Positions 1 to 7,925 of a stretch of 64,000 nt of DNA are shown here, piece after piece (position 1 is the first letter of the stretch; the number at the start of each line of letters is the position of its first letter). This stretch comes from Marinomonas alcarazii. GTDB lineage: Bacteria > Pseudomonadota > Gammaproteobacteria > Pseudomonadales > Marinomonadaceae. The translations under genes and the position numbers were made by a program. The notes under the pieces were generated by a model. It was given only the letters and a program-made list of their open reading frames with translations. It was not told the origin of the DNA and made no database searches. The stretch covers positions 248,001 through 312,000 of the forward strand of contig NZ_QKLW01000001.1 in NCBI RefSeq assembly GCF_003208215.1, given 5' to 3'.

Positions 1-1092
1 AGGAACAATATGATGCCAACCGCTTTTTAATACTTGCGACACTTTTACCGCGTCATCACTTTCAGTAGAAATTACTTTGCTACGTTTCGCTTCTACACGA
101 ACAAAGAAACCAACAGAAAGAAAATACAGTAAGGCTGGAATAGCAGCGACACCGATGATGGTGACGTAAGATACTTGGGTGTAAGACGCCATAATAAAGG
201 CACCAGCTCCCATGACAGGTGGCATTAGCTGTCCACCAGTAGACGCTGCGGCTTCAACGCCTGCGGCAAAGCGTGCTGGAAACCCTGCTTTGCGCATCAG
301 AGGGATGGTAATAACCCCTGTCGAAACCGTGTTGGCCACAGAAGAGCCAGAAACAGAGCCCATGAGACCAGAGCCAAGTACAGCAACAAATCCTGGCCCG
401 CCAATCATTTTGCTGGCAAGGGATCGAGATAAATCGATGATGAAATCACCGGCACCTGATTTTACTAAAAAAGCGCCGAATAAAATAAACATGAAGACAA
501 AGCTCCATGAAATACGGGAAATAGAGCCGAACATGCCATCGGTACTAAAAAAACTACGATACAGCAGTGTTTCTAGGCTAAGACCTGGGAAGTTAAACAT
601 GCCGCCCAGCCAACTTCCCCACAACACAACATAGCTTAAGGCAATAACAATTAGGAAAGGAATAAACCAGCCGCTGGTTCGGCGAATGAGCTCCAATGAC
701 AGTAGCACGGCAATGCTAGAAACGATCCAATCTGATGTATTGAATGTCACCCCTCTTGCGTAAAGGGCGTCTTCGAAAAAGATGATGTATAACACCATTC
801 CAATCAGCGCAAGCACGATCGCCCCATCAAAAAACATTGCTATTTTACTGTCTTGCCATTTTGGGTGTGCTGGAATCAGTAAAGCGCATAGCGCACCAAA
901 GCCTGCGAAGTGAAAAGCGGAGACCCACAATTCAGGCAAAGTAGCGATGGTGTTGATGTAAATATGAGCCACAGCGAGAAAAATGGAAATGGTAAAAACA
1001 AGTCGGTTTAACCAGAGTCCAGAGCGATGTTTTGTTTCGAAATCTTCAAGATTAATTTCTTGAGAATCGGTTGGTTGAGATGAAGCAGTCAT
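1..1092 (-). CDS. TRAP-TAXI transporter fused permease (DctM/DctQ type), partial
   Basis: Inner-membrane permease of a TRAP transporter, which uses the ion gradient to import a carboxylate-like substrate delivered by a periplasmic binding protein. The gene begins at the ATG at 1092 and runs off the left edge, so only about 364 N-terminal residues are visible. After a soluble N-terminus (MTASSQPTDSQEINL) there are successive hydrophobic segments, then the DctM-like stretch with GSGLMGSVSGSSVANT and AAASTGGQLMPPVMGAGAF. These serine/glycine/proline-rich loops are typical of the TAXI-associated fused permeases (TRAP_fused family). It lies 98 bp behind a TAXI binding protein on the same strand, which supports the assignment. 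The substrate cannot be told from the sequence. Confidence 0.9.
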   Translation of the reverse strand, partial: MTASSQPTDSQEINLEDFETKHRSGLWLNRLVFTISIFLAVAHIYINTIATLPELWVSAFHFAGFGALCALLIPAHPKWQDSKIAMFFDGAIVLALIGMVLYIIFFEDALYARGVTFNTSDWIVSSIAVLLSLELIRRTSGWFIPFLIVIALSYVVLWGSWLGGMFNFPGLSLETLLYRSFFSTDGMFGSISRISWSFVFMFILFGAFLVKSGAGDFIIDLSRSLASKMIGGPGFVAVLGSGLMGSVSGSSVANTVSTGVITIPLMRKAGFPARFAAGVEAAASTGGQLMPPVMGAGAFIMASYTQVSYVTIIGVAAIPALLYFLSVGFFVRVEAKRSKVISTESDDAVKVSQVLKSGWHHIVP

Positions 1093-1146
1093 AGACAGGC
1101 TACCTTAGATACGTACAGAAACAAATTAAGCAAAGAGGGGTAAAGT

Positions 1147-1167
1147 GCGCCGTACTAAGTACGGCGC
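1147..1167 (-). terminator. GC-rich hairpin between TAXI binding protein and permease
   Basis: The arms GCGCCGTACT (1147-1156) and AGTACGGCGC (1158-1167) are perfectly complementary over 10 bp. The hairpin lies in the 98-bp gap between the binding-protein stop and the permease start. There is no T-tract, so it is more likely an mRNA-stabilising or partial-termination hairpin that favours the binding protein over the permease. That role is inferred from binding-protein operons generally. Confidence 0.5.
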
Positions 1168-1190
1168 GACAATCTATTGCGAGTAGGTTA

Positions 1191-2219
1191 TTAATTCGCA
1201 ATCAGACGAGCAGGAATGTTAATACCGCGTTCACGATAGTAACGAGCTGCGCCTGGGTGTAATGGCACAGGCAGACCAGCAATGGCTTTTTCAATAGACA
1301 TTACAGCGGTTGCTTTGTGAATGGCACTTAAATACCCCAAGTTTTCATATAGGGACTTAGTTAGCTCATAAACATCGTCTTCAGACAAATCGGCACGTGT
1401 CGCAAGGAAATTAGGTTGCGCTACGGTGTTGATGTCTTTTGTTTGACCTGGGTAAGTGTTTGCAGGAATAACATAACGAGTCCATAGCTCATAATTGCCA
1501 TTGGCTTGTTTGATTTGTTCATCAGTGAAGTCCAACACTTTTACTTTGTCACCCATTGATGCGTAAAGGCGTGTCACGGCACTAACAGGTACACCTGCTG
1601 GCGTGTTCATACCATCAATGTTGCCATTTTGCATGGCGTCAGCGCTGGCACCATATCCCATGTAAGCGAGAGCAAACTTATCTGGATCAATGTTTAGGCC
1701 TTTTAGCTGTTGGCGGCCAGAGCCTTCAGTACCAGAGTTTTTTGTTCCAATTGAGAATTTGTGGTTGGTATTTTCAATGTCTTTTAGGTCAGCCACTGTA
1801 CCCGTTTTAGCCAAATCTGACTTTAGTACAAAGTGTTCAACGTTTTGCCATAGCATTGATACAGAGCGCAATTCAGTTTGTTTGCCTGAGCTTTCAAATG
1901 GGCCTTCACCTTCCCATGCCCATGCACCGTAAAGGCCTTGTAGAATGGCAAATTGCGCTTGGTTTTCACGCAGTAATTTGATGTTTTCGCCTGACCCTGC
2001 AGAGCTAATGGCAGAGACAGATAAACCAAATTTTGGCTCTAGTTTGACTTTGCTTAATGTAGCAATAGCAACACCAACTGGGTAATAAGTACCACCTGTT
2101 GATGCGGTTGCTAATATATAGTTGCGATCGTCAGCTGCTGATACATTGGTTGCAGAAAGTGCAATCGCCGCAGCGGTTGCGCTAGAAAGAATGGCTTTAG
2201 TAACGAATCCCAATTTCAT
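1191..2219 (-). CDS. TAXI-family TRAP transporter solute-binding protein
   Basis: Periplasmic solute receptor of 342 residues that would hand its ligand to the permease encoded downstream. The N-terminus MKLGFVTKAILSSATAAAIA...VSA is a clear Sec signal peptide with a likely cleavage site near residue 28. The mature part opens with YILATASTGGTYYPVGVAIA, the family signature near the ligand-binding cleft, and carries the internal ..IGTKNSGTEGSGRQ.. segment. Length and motifs match the TAXI (TTT-type) family, whose characterised members bind glutamate or glutamine-like ligands; the ligand here is unknown. It is the first gene of a two-gene operon with the permease. The ATG at 2219 is preceded by an AGGAG-type ribosome binding site. 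Confidence 0.93.
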   Translation of the reverse strand: MKLGFVTKAILSSATAAAIALSATNVSAADDRNYILATASTGGTYYPVGVAIATLSKVKLEPKFGLSVSAISSAGSGENIKLLRENQAQFAILQGLYGAWAWEGEGPFESSGKQTELRSVSMLWQNVEHFVLKSDLAKTGTVADLKDIENTNHKFSIGTKNSGTEGSGRQQLKGLNIDPDKFALAYMGYGASADAMQNGNIDGMNTPAGVPVSAVTRLYASMGDKVKVLDFTDEQIKQANGNYELWTRYVIPANTYPGQTKDINTVAQPNFLATRADLSEDDVYELTKSLYENLGYLSAIHKATAVMSIEKAIAGLPVPLHPGAARYYRERGINIPARLIAN

Positions 2220-2498
2220 GTTATTTTTCTCCTAATGGGTGGGGTTAGTTGATTTATTGATTGCGATTATCATGCCAAATATTTAAGTTGTTGATATTAA
2301 AAGACTATTTTTAATTCTCTCGAGTATTTTTACTTTTTTATACTCATATGCGCTGTTTTTTGCTTATTGTTGACGTTTCTCTGTCGGCAATAAATTGCTT
2401 ATGATGAGGTCGAGCAATCATCGCTGTTAACATGCTATTTTATTGCTTATTTGATTTTGAATGAGCGAAATATTGCCGATGTATCTGGAAGGGAAATA

Positions 2499-3119
2499 AT
2501 GAAACAAAAATCGACTATTCGTGTTGTACTATTTGATTTAGGGAATGTATTGGTAGATCTCGGCGATGTATCAGAAATGCATCGGATGCTGAATACAGAG
2601 GGTGAAGAGTCTGATGTATGGCTTAAGTGGTTATCATCACCGAGTGTTGCTGCATTTGATTCGGGGAAGATTTCTTTTGATAAATTTGCACAAGATTTAT
2701 TGGCAGAAGTGGGCAGCACCATTGATAAGGATGTGTTTAAAGCGTCCTTTAAAGCATGGCCAAAAGGTTTGTTTGCTGGGGCGTTGGAGTTAGTAGACGC
2801 GGTTAAACCGGAATATCATCGAGCGGTTTTATCCAACACCAACGCTGCACATTGGCCAAGGCTGATGGATGAAATGGCATTAGCGGATAAATTTCACAGC
2901 TATTACGCTTCTCATCAAGTGGGGTTTGTGAAACCGGATGCTGCGATTTATCATCATGTGATTGATCAGCTGCAAGTGGCACCTGAACAAATACTCTTTA
3001 TTGATGATAATCAGATTAACATTGATGCGGCATGTGCATTGGGTATGAAGGCGCATCGAGTTAAAGGAATTAAACAAGCTCGGCAAGTGCTTGAAGAGTA
3101 CGGGGTACTAGCTCGTTAG
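2499..3119 (+). CDS. HAD-superfamily hydrolase (YihX-like sugar phosphatase)
   Basis: Soluble HAD phosphatase of subfamily IA variant 3, 206 residues from the ATG at 2499. That start follows a GGAAGGG ribosome binding site; an in-frame TTG 48 bp upstream lacks one. Motif I is VVLFDLGNVLVD (nucleophile Asp13), motif II LSNTN (Ser112), the motif III lysine is in GFVKPD (Lys145), and motif IV is FIDDN (Asp169/170). The DLGNV form of motif I and LSNTN closely resemble E. coli YihX, an alpha-D-glucose-1-phosphate phosphatase. The substrate should still be treated as unknown. The gene stands alone, upstream of a methyltransferase. Confidence 0.85.
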   Translation: MKQKSTIRVVLFDLGNVLVDLGDVSEMHRMLNTEGEESDVWLKWLSSPSVAAFDSGKISFDKFAQDLLAEVGSTIDKDVFKASFKAWPKGLFAGALELVDAVKPEYHRAVLSNTNAAHWPRLMDEMALADKFHSYYASHQVGFVKPDAAIYHHVIDQLQVAPEQILFIDDNQINIDAACALGMKAHRVKGIKQARQVLEEYGVLAR

Positions 3120-3200
3120 TATCAGGATATTGACACAGGATAGGTTGCAGCCTTTAAGGATGTTATTAAGGTGAAAGCACAGTTGGGGTTAGAGGTTTCT

Positions 3201-3941
3201 ATGCGTACTTTTGATGGACAGTCTTCGATTAGTTATTCTCGAACTCGACCAATGTATCCGGCCGAGCTTTATTATTGGCTTTCTCAGCAAGTGTCTCCAT
3301 CAAGTGTTGTATGGGACTGTGCTTGTGGGACCGGTCAGGCATCGGTTGATCTTGCTGCGTATTTTGACCGTGTGGAAGCATCGGATATTAGTGAGTCTCA
3401 AATCACTGCAGCAACGCCACACCGTAAAGTCAATTATCAGGTGTTTCCTGCTGAGAAGACCCTTTATCCAGATGATTATTTTGATGTGGTGTGTGTGGCT
3501 CATGCATTGCATTGGTTTGATTTAGCGTCTTTTTGGTCTGAACTTCGACGAGTCTTGAAGCCTGGTGGCATGTTTGTTTGCTGGGGTTATAACTGGTTGC
3601 AAATCGGAGAGGCCGAAGATCGAGCAATTGCGGAAGCCGTCTTACCGCATCTTCAGGATTACTGGCCTGCAGAAAGTCGCTTGTTATGGGAGCAATATCG
3701 AAGTATTGAGTTTCCATTTGAATTGATTGATGTGCCAGCATTTGAGCTAAATTGCCATTGGTCAGTGACGCAGACTATAGACTTTATTCGAACGTGGTCT
3801 GCTTCTCAGCTACGTATTCAAGAGCATGGGGACGATTTTTTGCTAGAAGCGTCTCCTATTATTCGAGAAGCTTGGTCTAAACCAACTAAAAAGCAGGAAA
3901 TACGTCTGCCATTTTTTGTAAAAGCAGGACGCTTTTCTTAG
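3201..3941 (+). CDS. class I SAM-dependent methyltransferase (type 11)
   Basis: Small-molecule methyltransferase of about 246 residues with the Rossmann-type SAM-binding fold. Motif I is WDCACGTGQASVDLA (residues 38-52), the motif II acidic region is in VEASDIS, and motif IV/post-I is FDVVCVAHALHWFDL followed by RRVLKPGGMF. This HALHWFD pattern is seen in the yeast TMT1-like/UbiE-like branch that methylates small acids or metabolites. The ATG at 3201 has a GAGG 5 nt upstream and places the family N-terminus (FDGQSSISYSRTRPMYP) at residue 4; a GTG at 3171 is an alternative. No neighbouring pathway points to a substrate. Confidence 0.83.
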   Translation: MRTFDGQSSISYSRTRPMYPAELYYWLSQQVSPSSVVWDCACGTGQASVDLAAYFDRVEASDISESQITAATPHRKVNYQVFPAEKTLYPDDYFDVVCVAHALHWFDLASFWSELRRVLKPGGMFVCWGYNWLQIGEAEDRAIAEAVLPHLQDYWPAESRLLWEQYRSIEFPFELIDVPAFELNCHWSVTQTIDFIRTWSASQLRIQEHGDDFLLEASPIIREAWSKPTKKQEIRLPFFVKAGRFS

Positions 3942-4061
3942 ACAGGCTGCAAAGCGCGTACATGACAAAGTCTCAATAAGACTAAAGTGGAATAGATCGT
4001 AATGCTTGTCTGGTTATAGTAGTTCTGCATCCGAATAACAAATTTAACAATGGAGCGGGTT

Positions 4062-6020
4062 ATGAAGTCATTATATAGCGCAACCTCAAGTGAGGCGGCA
4101 AAAAATGCCAATGTGAGTCAAGCAGAGTTTGAAAAACGCTATCAAGAATCGATTGAAAACCCAGATAAATTTTGGGGGGAAGCCGGTAAACGCTTAGATT
4201 GGTTTACACCTTATAGCAAAGTTAAAAACACCTCATTTAAGCGTGGTCAGGTTAATATTAAATGGTTTGAAGATGGCGAATTAAACGTCGCGTATAACTG
4301 TATAGATCGCCATTTGGCCACCTCTGCAAACAAAGTTGCTTATTACTGTGAAGGCGACAAAGAAAGCGATGACAAAGTCGCGATTACCTATCAGACACTG
4401 CATGATGAAGTAGGCCGCTTAGCCAATCTTTTGAAGCGCAAAGGCGTTAAAAAAGGTGATCGAGTAGCGATTTACATGCCAATGATTCCTCAAGCCGTCT
4501 ACAGCATGTTGGCGTGTGCCCGAATTGGGGCAATCCATTCTGTTATTTTTGGCGGTTTCTCCGCTAATGCAATTGCCGACCGCCTAAATGATTGTGAAGT
4601 GAAGCTTGTCATTACCGCCGACGAAGGCCGTCGTGCTGGAAATACGATTCCACTTAAACACAATGTGGATATGGCACTGGATAAGAATGCTTGTCCATCA
4701 GTTGAGTCTGTTGTTGTCTATCGCTATACCAACAAAGATGTGCCTTGGGTTGATGGTCGTGATGTGGACTGGGCCGCTGAAGTAGCGAATGAAAGCACTG
4801 AGTGCCCAGCAGAACCAATGAATGCTGAAGATCCATTGTTTATTTTGTACACCTCTGGATCGACAGGTAAACCGAAAGGGGTTGTTCATACAACTGGCGG
4901 TTATTTAGTGTATGCATCATTGACCCACGAATTGGTTTTTGACCTTAAGCCTGATGATGTTTACTGGTGTGCGGCTGATGTTGGCTGGATTACCGGACAC
5001 AGCTACATGGTATACGGCCCGCTTGCCAATGGTGCTACAAGTATCTTGTTTGAAGGTGTTCCAACCTACCCAGATTCAGGCCGAATTGGTCGAGTAGTAG
5101 ACAAATTTGATGTCACTCTTTTGTACACTGCGCCAACGGCAATTCGTGCCTTGATGGCAAAAGGGGATGAAGCAACACGTACCAGTAAGCGTGATTCTTT
5201 GCGTATATTGGGCAGTGTTGGTGAACCAATTAACCCAGAAGCGTGGTCTTGGTATTACACTGAAATTGGTAACTCTGCTTGTCCTATCGTAGACACTTGG
5301 TGGCAAACCGAGACTGGTGGCATGATGATGACACCACGAATTGTTCAAGGTGATGTGAAACCTGGATCCTGTACTGGACCGTTGTTTGGTGTTCAGCCTG
5401 CATTAGTGGATGCTCAAGGCGTCGTACAAAATGCGCAGGGCGTTCAAGTGGAAGGTGGATTGGTTATTACCGATTCTTGGCCGGGTCAAGCTCGTACAGT
5501 GTATGGTGACCATGAGCGTTTTGAACAAACTTATTTCAGCACGTTTGAAGGTATGTATTTCACTGGTGATGGGGCGATGCGTGACGAAGATGGCCACTAT
5601 TGGATCACCGGTCGAATGGATGATGTCTTAAACGTATCTGGTCACCGTCTTGGTACTGCAGAAATCGAGAGTGCTTTGGTGGCGCATCCTTCAGTGGCTG
5701 AAGCTGCCATTGTTGGGTATCCGCACGATATTAAGGGGCAAGGTATCTATGTTTACGTGAGTGCGGTTGCTGGTGTCACGCCAGATGAAGACCTCACGAA
5801 GGCATTAAAACAGTTTGTTCGCCAAGAAATTGGTCCAATTGCGACGCCTGATCTGATTCAGTGGGCAAGCAAAGGTCTGCCAAAAACGCGTTCAGGTAAG
5901 ATTATGCGTCGTATTTTGCGGAAGATTGCTGCTAACGAACATGATCAATTGGGAGACACAAGTACATTAGCTGATCCAAGTGTGGTTGATGATTTAATCG
6001 AAAACCGTTTAAATGTGTAA
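4062..6020 (+). CDS. acs: acetyl-CoA synthetase
   Basis: Converts acetate, ATP and CoA to acetyl-CoA, AMP and pyrophosphate, allowing growth on and scavenging of acetate. The product is 652 residues from the ATG at 4062, the usual Acs length, and that ATG has GGAG 6 nt upstream (an ATG at 4050 overlaps the ribosome binding site). Visible motifs are the adenylation P-loop [11 protein letters not shown] near residue 263, the WWQTETGG acyl-substrate motif, [18 protein letters not shown], and the C-terminal [11 protein letters not shown] whose lysine (about residue 613) is the site acetylated by Pat in characterised homologues. A LuxR-type response regulator starts 27 bp after the stop, probably in the same transcript. 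Confidence 0.98.
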   Translation: MKSLYSATSSEAAKNANVSQAEFEKRYQESIENPDKFWGEAGKRLDWFTPYSKVKNTSFKRGQVNIKWFEDGELNVAYNCIDRHLATSANKVAYYCEGDKESDDKVAITYQTLHDEVGRLANLLKRKGVKKGDRVAIYMPMIPQAVYSMLACARIGAIHSVIFGGFSANAIADRLNDCEVKLVITADEGRRAGNTIPLKHNVDMALDKNACPSVESVVVYRYTNKDVPWVDGRDVDWAAEVANESTECPAEPMNAEDPLFILYTSGSTGKPKGVVHTTGGYLVYASLTHELVFDLKPDDVYWCAADVGWITGHSYMVYGPLANGATSILFEGVPTYPDSGRIGRVVDKFDVTLLYTAPTAIRALMAKGDEATRTSKRDSLRILGSVGEPINPEAWSWYYTEIGNSACPIVDTWWQTETGGMMMTPRIVQGDVKPGSCTGPLFGVQPALVDAQGVVQNAQGVQVEGGLVITDSWPGQARTVYGDHERFEQTYFSTFEGMYFTGDGAMRDEDGHYWITGRMDDVLNVSGHRLGTAEIESALVAHPSVAEAAIVGYPHDIKGQGIYVYVSAVAGVTPDEDLTKALKQFVRQEIGPIATPDLIQWASKGLPKTRSGKIMRRILRKIAANEHDQLGDTSTLADPSVVDDLIENRLNV

Positions 6021-6047
6021 TCGTTTACATATTTAAAAGGATAAACT

Positions 6048-6701
6048 GTGATTTCACTTGTTATCGCGGATGATCATCCTTTGTTTCGTAGTGCACTCAG
6101 TGGTGCATTACGAGCAGAGATTCAGGGTATTGTTATTGTCGAATCTTTTGACTTAGATTCGACGCTACAATGTTTAAGCGATCTTGATGACCTTGATTTG
6201 CTTTTACTGGATTTAAATATGCCGGGCAGTGGTGAGCTTTATGGGTTGATTCGAATTCGTAAAGACTTTCCAGATGTACCAGTAGCTGTGATTTCAGGCA
6301 GTGAAGACAGTGAAATGGTTGCAAAAGTCATAGACTCTGGCGCGCTGGGTTTTATCTCCAAAACCAGTGAGCCAGCCACTTATGTACAAGCGATCCATGC
6401 TATTTTAGCGGGTGATATTTGGTTACCCGATGATCTTAAGCAGGCTGTGGCTAATCAACCTAAACCTGATTTATCAATGCAAAATAAAGTCGCTGAATTG
6501 ACTCCTCAGCAATACAAGGTGTTGTGTTATTTGCATGAAGGGTTGTTGAATAAGCAAATTGCCTATGAGTTGTCCATTTCGGAGGCAACGGTTAAAGCGC
6601 ACATTACCGCCATATTCCGCAAGCTTGAAATTAATAACAGAACGCAAGCGGTATTGGTTGCAAGTGACTTAAAACTACAAATGACGACGGCCTTGAGTTA
6701 A
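6048..6701 (+). CDS. LuxR/NarL-type response regulator (CrbR/ErdR-like)
   Basis: Two-component response regulator of 217 residues. The receiver domain (about 1-125) has the acidic pair in IADDHP (Asp8/Asp9), the phosphoacceptor Asp55 in [10 protein letters not shown], Ser/Thr in VISGS and Lys in [10 protein letters not shown]. The DNA-binding LuxR helix-turn-helix (about 150-215) contains [36 protein letters not shown]. It follows acs by 27 bp. CrbR of Vibrio and ErdR/MxtR-type regulators of Pseudomonas are LuxR-class proteins that activate acs, so autoregulated control of the acetate switch is the natural inference. No cognate histidine kinase is seen nearby. A terminator overlaps its last codons. 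Confidence 0.9.
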   Translation: MISLVIADDHPLFRSALSGALRAEIQGIVIVESFDLDSTLQCLSDLDDLDLLLLDLNMPGSGELYGLIRIRKDFPDVPVAVISGSEDSEMVAKVIDSGALGFISKTSEPATYVQAIHAILAGDIWLPDDLKQAVANQPKPDLSMQNKVAELTPQQYKVLCYLHEGLLNKQIAYELSISEATVKAHITAIFRKLEINNRTQAVLVASDLKLQMTTALS

Positions 6702-6719
6702 GGGTTGTCGTTTTTTTTT
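6684..6719 (+). terminator. Rho-independent terminator of the acs-response regulator unit
   Basis: A hairpin pairs ACGAC with GTCGT and CCTT with AAGG, and is followed by a run of nine T residues (6711-6719). Its 5' arm lies inside the last codons of the response regulator gene, and the T-tract lies in the 3' end of yidD on the other strand. Confidence 0.8.
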
Positions 6720-6952
6720 GTGTTGGTTTTGCATTCGCAAGGCGAAGGTACCGGATCAATACCGCCTTCGTGCCATGGATGACATTTAGACAGTCTTTTT
6801 ATTCCAAGATACATTCCTTTAAACACACCATATTGCTCAATGGCTTGAATCATATATTGAGAACAGCTTGGGTAAAATCGGCAGTTATTTCCTAGCAATG
6901 GACTGATTAAAAACTGATAGCCTTTTACCAGCACAATAAGTATTTTTTTCAT
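6698..6952 (-). CDS. yidD: membrane protein insertion efficiency factor YidD
   Basis: Short (84-residue) peripheral inner-membrane protein that helps YidC insert membrane proteins. The whole family signature is present: an N-terminal amphipathic/hydrophobic helix ([20 protein letters not shown]), then [13 protein letters not shown] with its two conserved cysteines, [23 protein letters not shown] and DPVP. It converges on the response regulator gene and the two stop codons overlap by 4 bp. yidD normally sits in the rpmH-rnpA-yidD-yidC cluster; here none of those partners is adjacent, so this is either a relocated sole copy or a second copy. Confidence 0.95.
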   Translation of the reverse strand: MKKILIVLVKGYQFLISPLLGNNCRFYPSCSQYMIQAIEQYGVFKGMYLGIKRLSKCHPWHEGGIDPVPSPCECKTNTKKNDNP

Positions 6953-7052
6953 GGTGTATTATCTGTTTTCTGAGTCTTCAATGTCATTTCTATGTAAATA
7001 ATGACGCCTATTTGATACTGTATTCGAAATATACCACAGAAAAGAATTCACT

Positions 7053-7925
7053 ATGCCAGATCAACATCTTACTTTAGATGCAATGAAGGTCGTCGCTTAC
7101 CAAGGCGAGCCCGGAGCTTATTCTCATTTAGCGTGTAAACACACTTTTCCCGATTGGAATAGCGTTCATTGCGCCACCTTTGTTGATGCCTTAAATATGG
7201 TTGAAAAAGGGGATGCCTATTACGCGATGATTCCGGTGGAAAATTCTACGGCTGGGCGAGTCGAGGAAATTTACCGAGAGTTAAAACGCACTCAGCTGTA
7301 CGTTGTGAAAGAACATTTTGAACCCGTAAACCACTGTTTGATTGCGCCTCATTCTATGACGATCGATCAAATTACTCGCATAGGCAGCCACCCTCAAGCC
7401 TTGGCCCAGTGTGATAGTAATATAAAGGCGTTAGGAGCAAAAAATCAGGCTATGTACGATACCGCAGGCGCGGCCAAGCACATAGCTGAATTTGAAGAAC
7501 CCGGATTAGCCGTTATATCGTCTGAGCTTGCGGCAGAGCTTTATGGTCTAAAGGTACTAAAAACCCACTTTAATGATTCTGTTGGCAACACGACTCGCTT
7601 CTTAGTCTTTGCCCGCCAGCAAAAAATGCCAGTTATGGAAGAAGGCCAAACTTATATAACGTCTTTTATGTTTCGAGTGCGCAATATTCCCGCGGCTTTG
7701 TATAAAGCAATGGGTGGCTTTGCGACTCAGGGCATTAACATGTTGAAGCTAGAAAGCTACATGGTGAATGGCAACTTCACGGCGACACAGTTTTATGTCG
7801 ATGTAGAGGCGCATTTTCAGTCTGCTGCTATGCAAGCGGCGCTTGAGGAGCTGAGTTTTTTCTCTGAAGATGTACGCGTTTTAGGCACCTATTTGGCTGA
7901 TGAGTATAGGTTAAAGTCATTATGA
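7053..7925 (+). CDS. pheA: prephenate dehydratase, monofunctional
   Basis: Converts prephenate to phenylpyruvate in phenylalanine synthesis. The 290-residue protein has the PDT catalytic domain (about 12-190) starting VVAYQGEPGAYSHLA, with the substrate-binding triad TRF at 181-183 in NTTRFLVF. A C-terminal ACT regulatory domain (about 202-280) contains INMLKLESYM and NFTATQFYVDVEAH. It lacks the N-terminal chorismate mutase domain of the usual gammaproteobacterial P-protein, and the ACT motif LESYM (rather than the more common IESRP) resembles alphaproteobacterial enzymes, so a second pheA or horizontal origin is possible. It ends in ATGA, overlapping the TonB-receptor start by 4 bp. Confidence 0.93.
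   Translation: MPDQHLTLDAMKVVAYQGEPGAYSHLACKHTFPDWNSVHCATFVDALNMVEKGDAYYAMIPVENSTAGRVEEIYRELKRTQLYVVKEHFEPVNHCLIAPHSMTIDQITRIGSHPQALAQCDSNIKALGAKNQAMYDTAGAAKHIAEFEEPGLAVISSELAAELYGLKVLKTHFNDSVGNTTRFLVFARQQKMPVMEEGQTYITSFMFRVRNIPAALYKAMGGFATQGINMLKLESYMVNGNFTATQFYVDVEAHFQSAAMQAALEELSFFSEDVRVLGTYLADEYRLKSL

Noticed and set aside
212..634. 140-codon open frame on the + strand
   Set aside because: It is antisense to the TRAP permease gene, whose minus-strand translation gives clear family motifs without a stop to the window edge.
2451..2498. N-terminal extension of the HAD hydrolase from a TTG
   Set aside because: The ATG at 2499 has a strong ribosome binding site and starts the known domain at residue 8.
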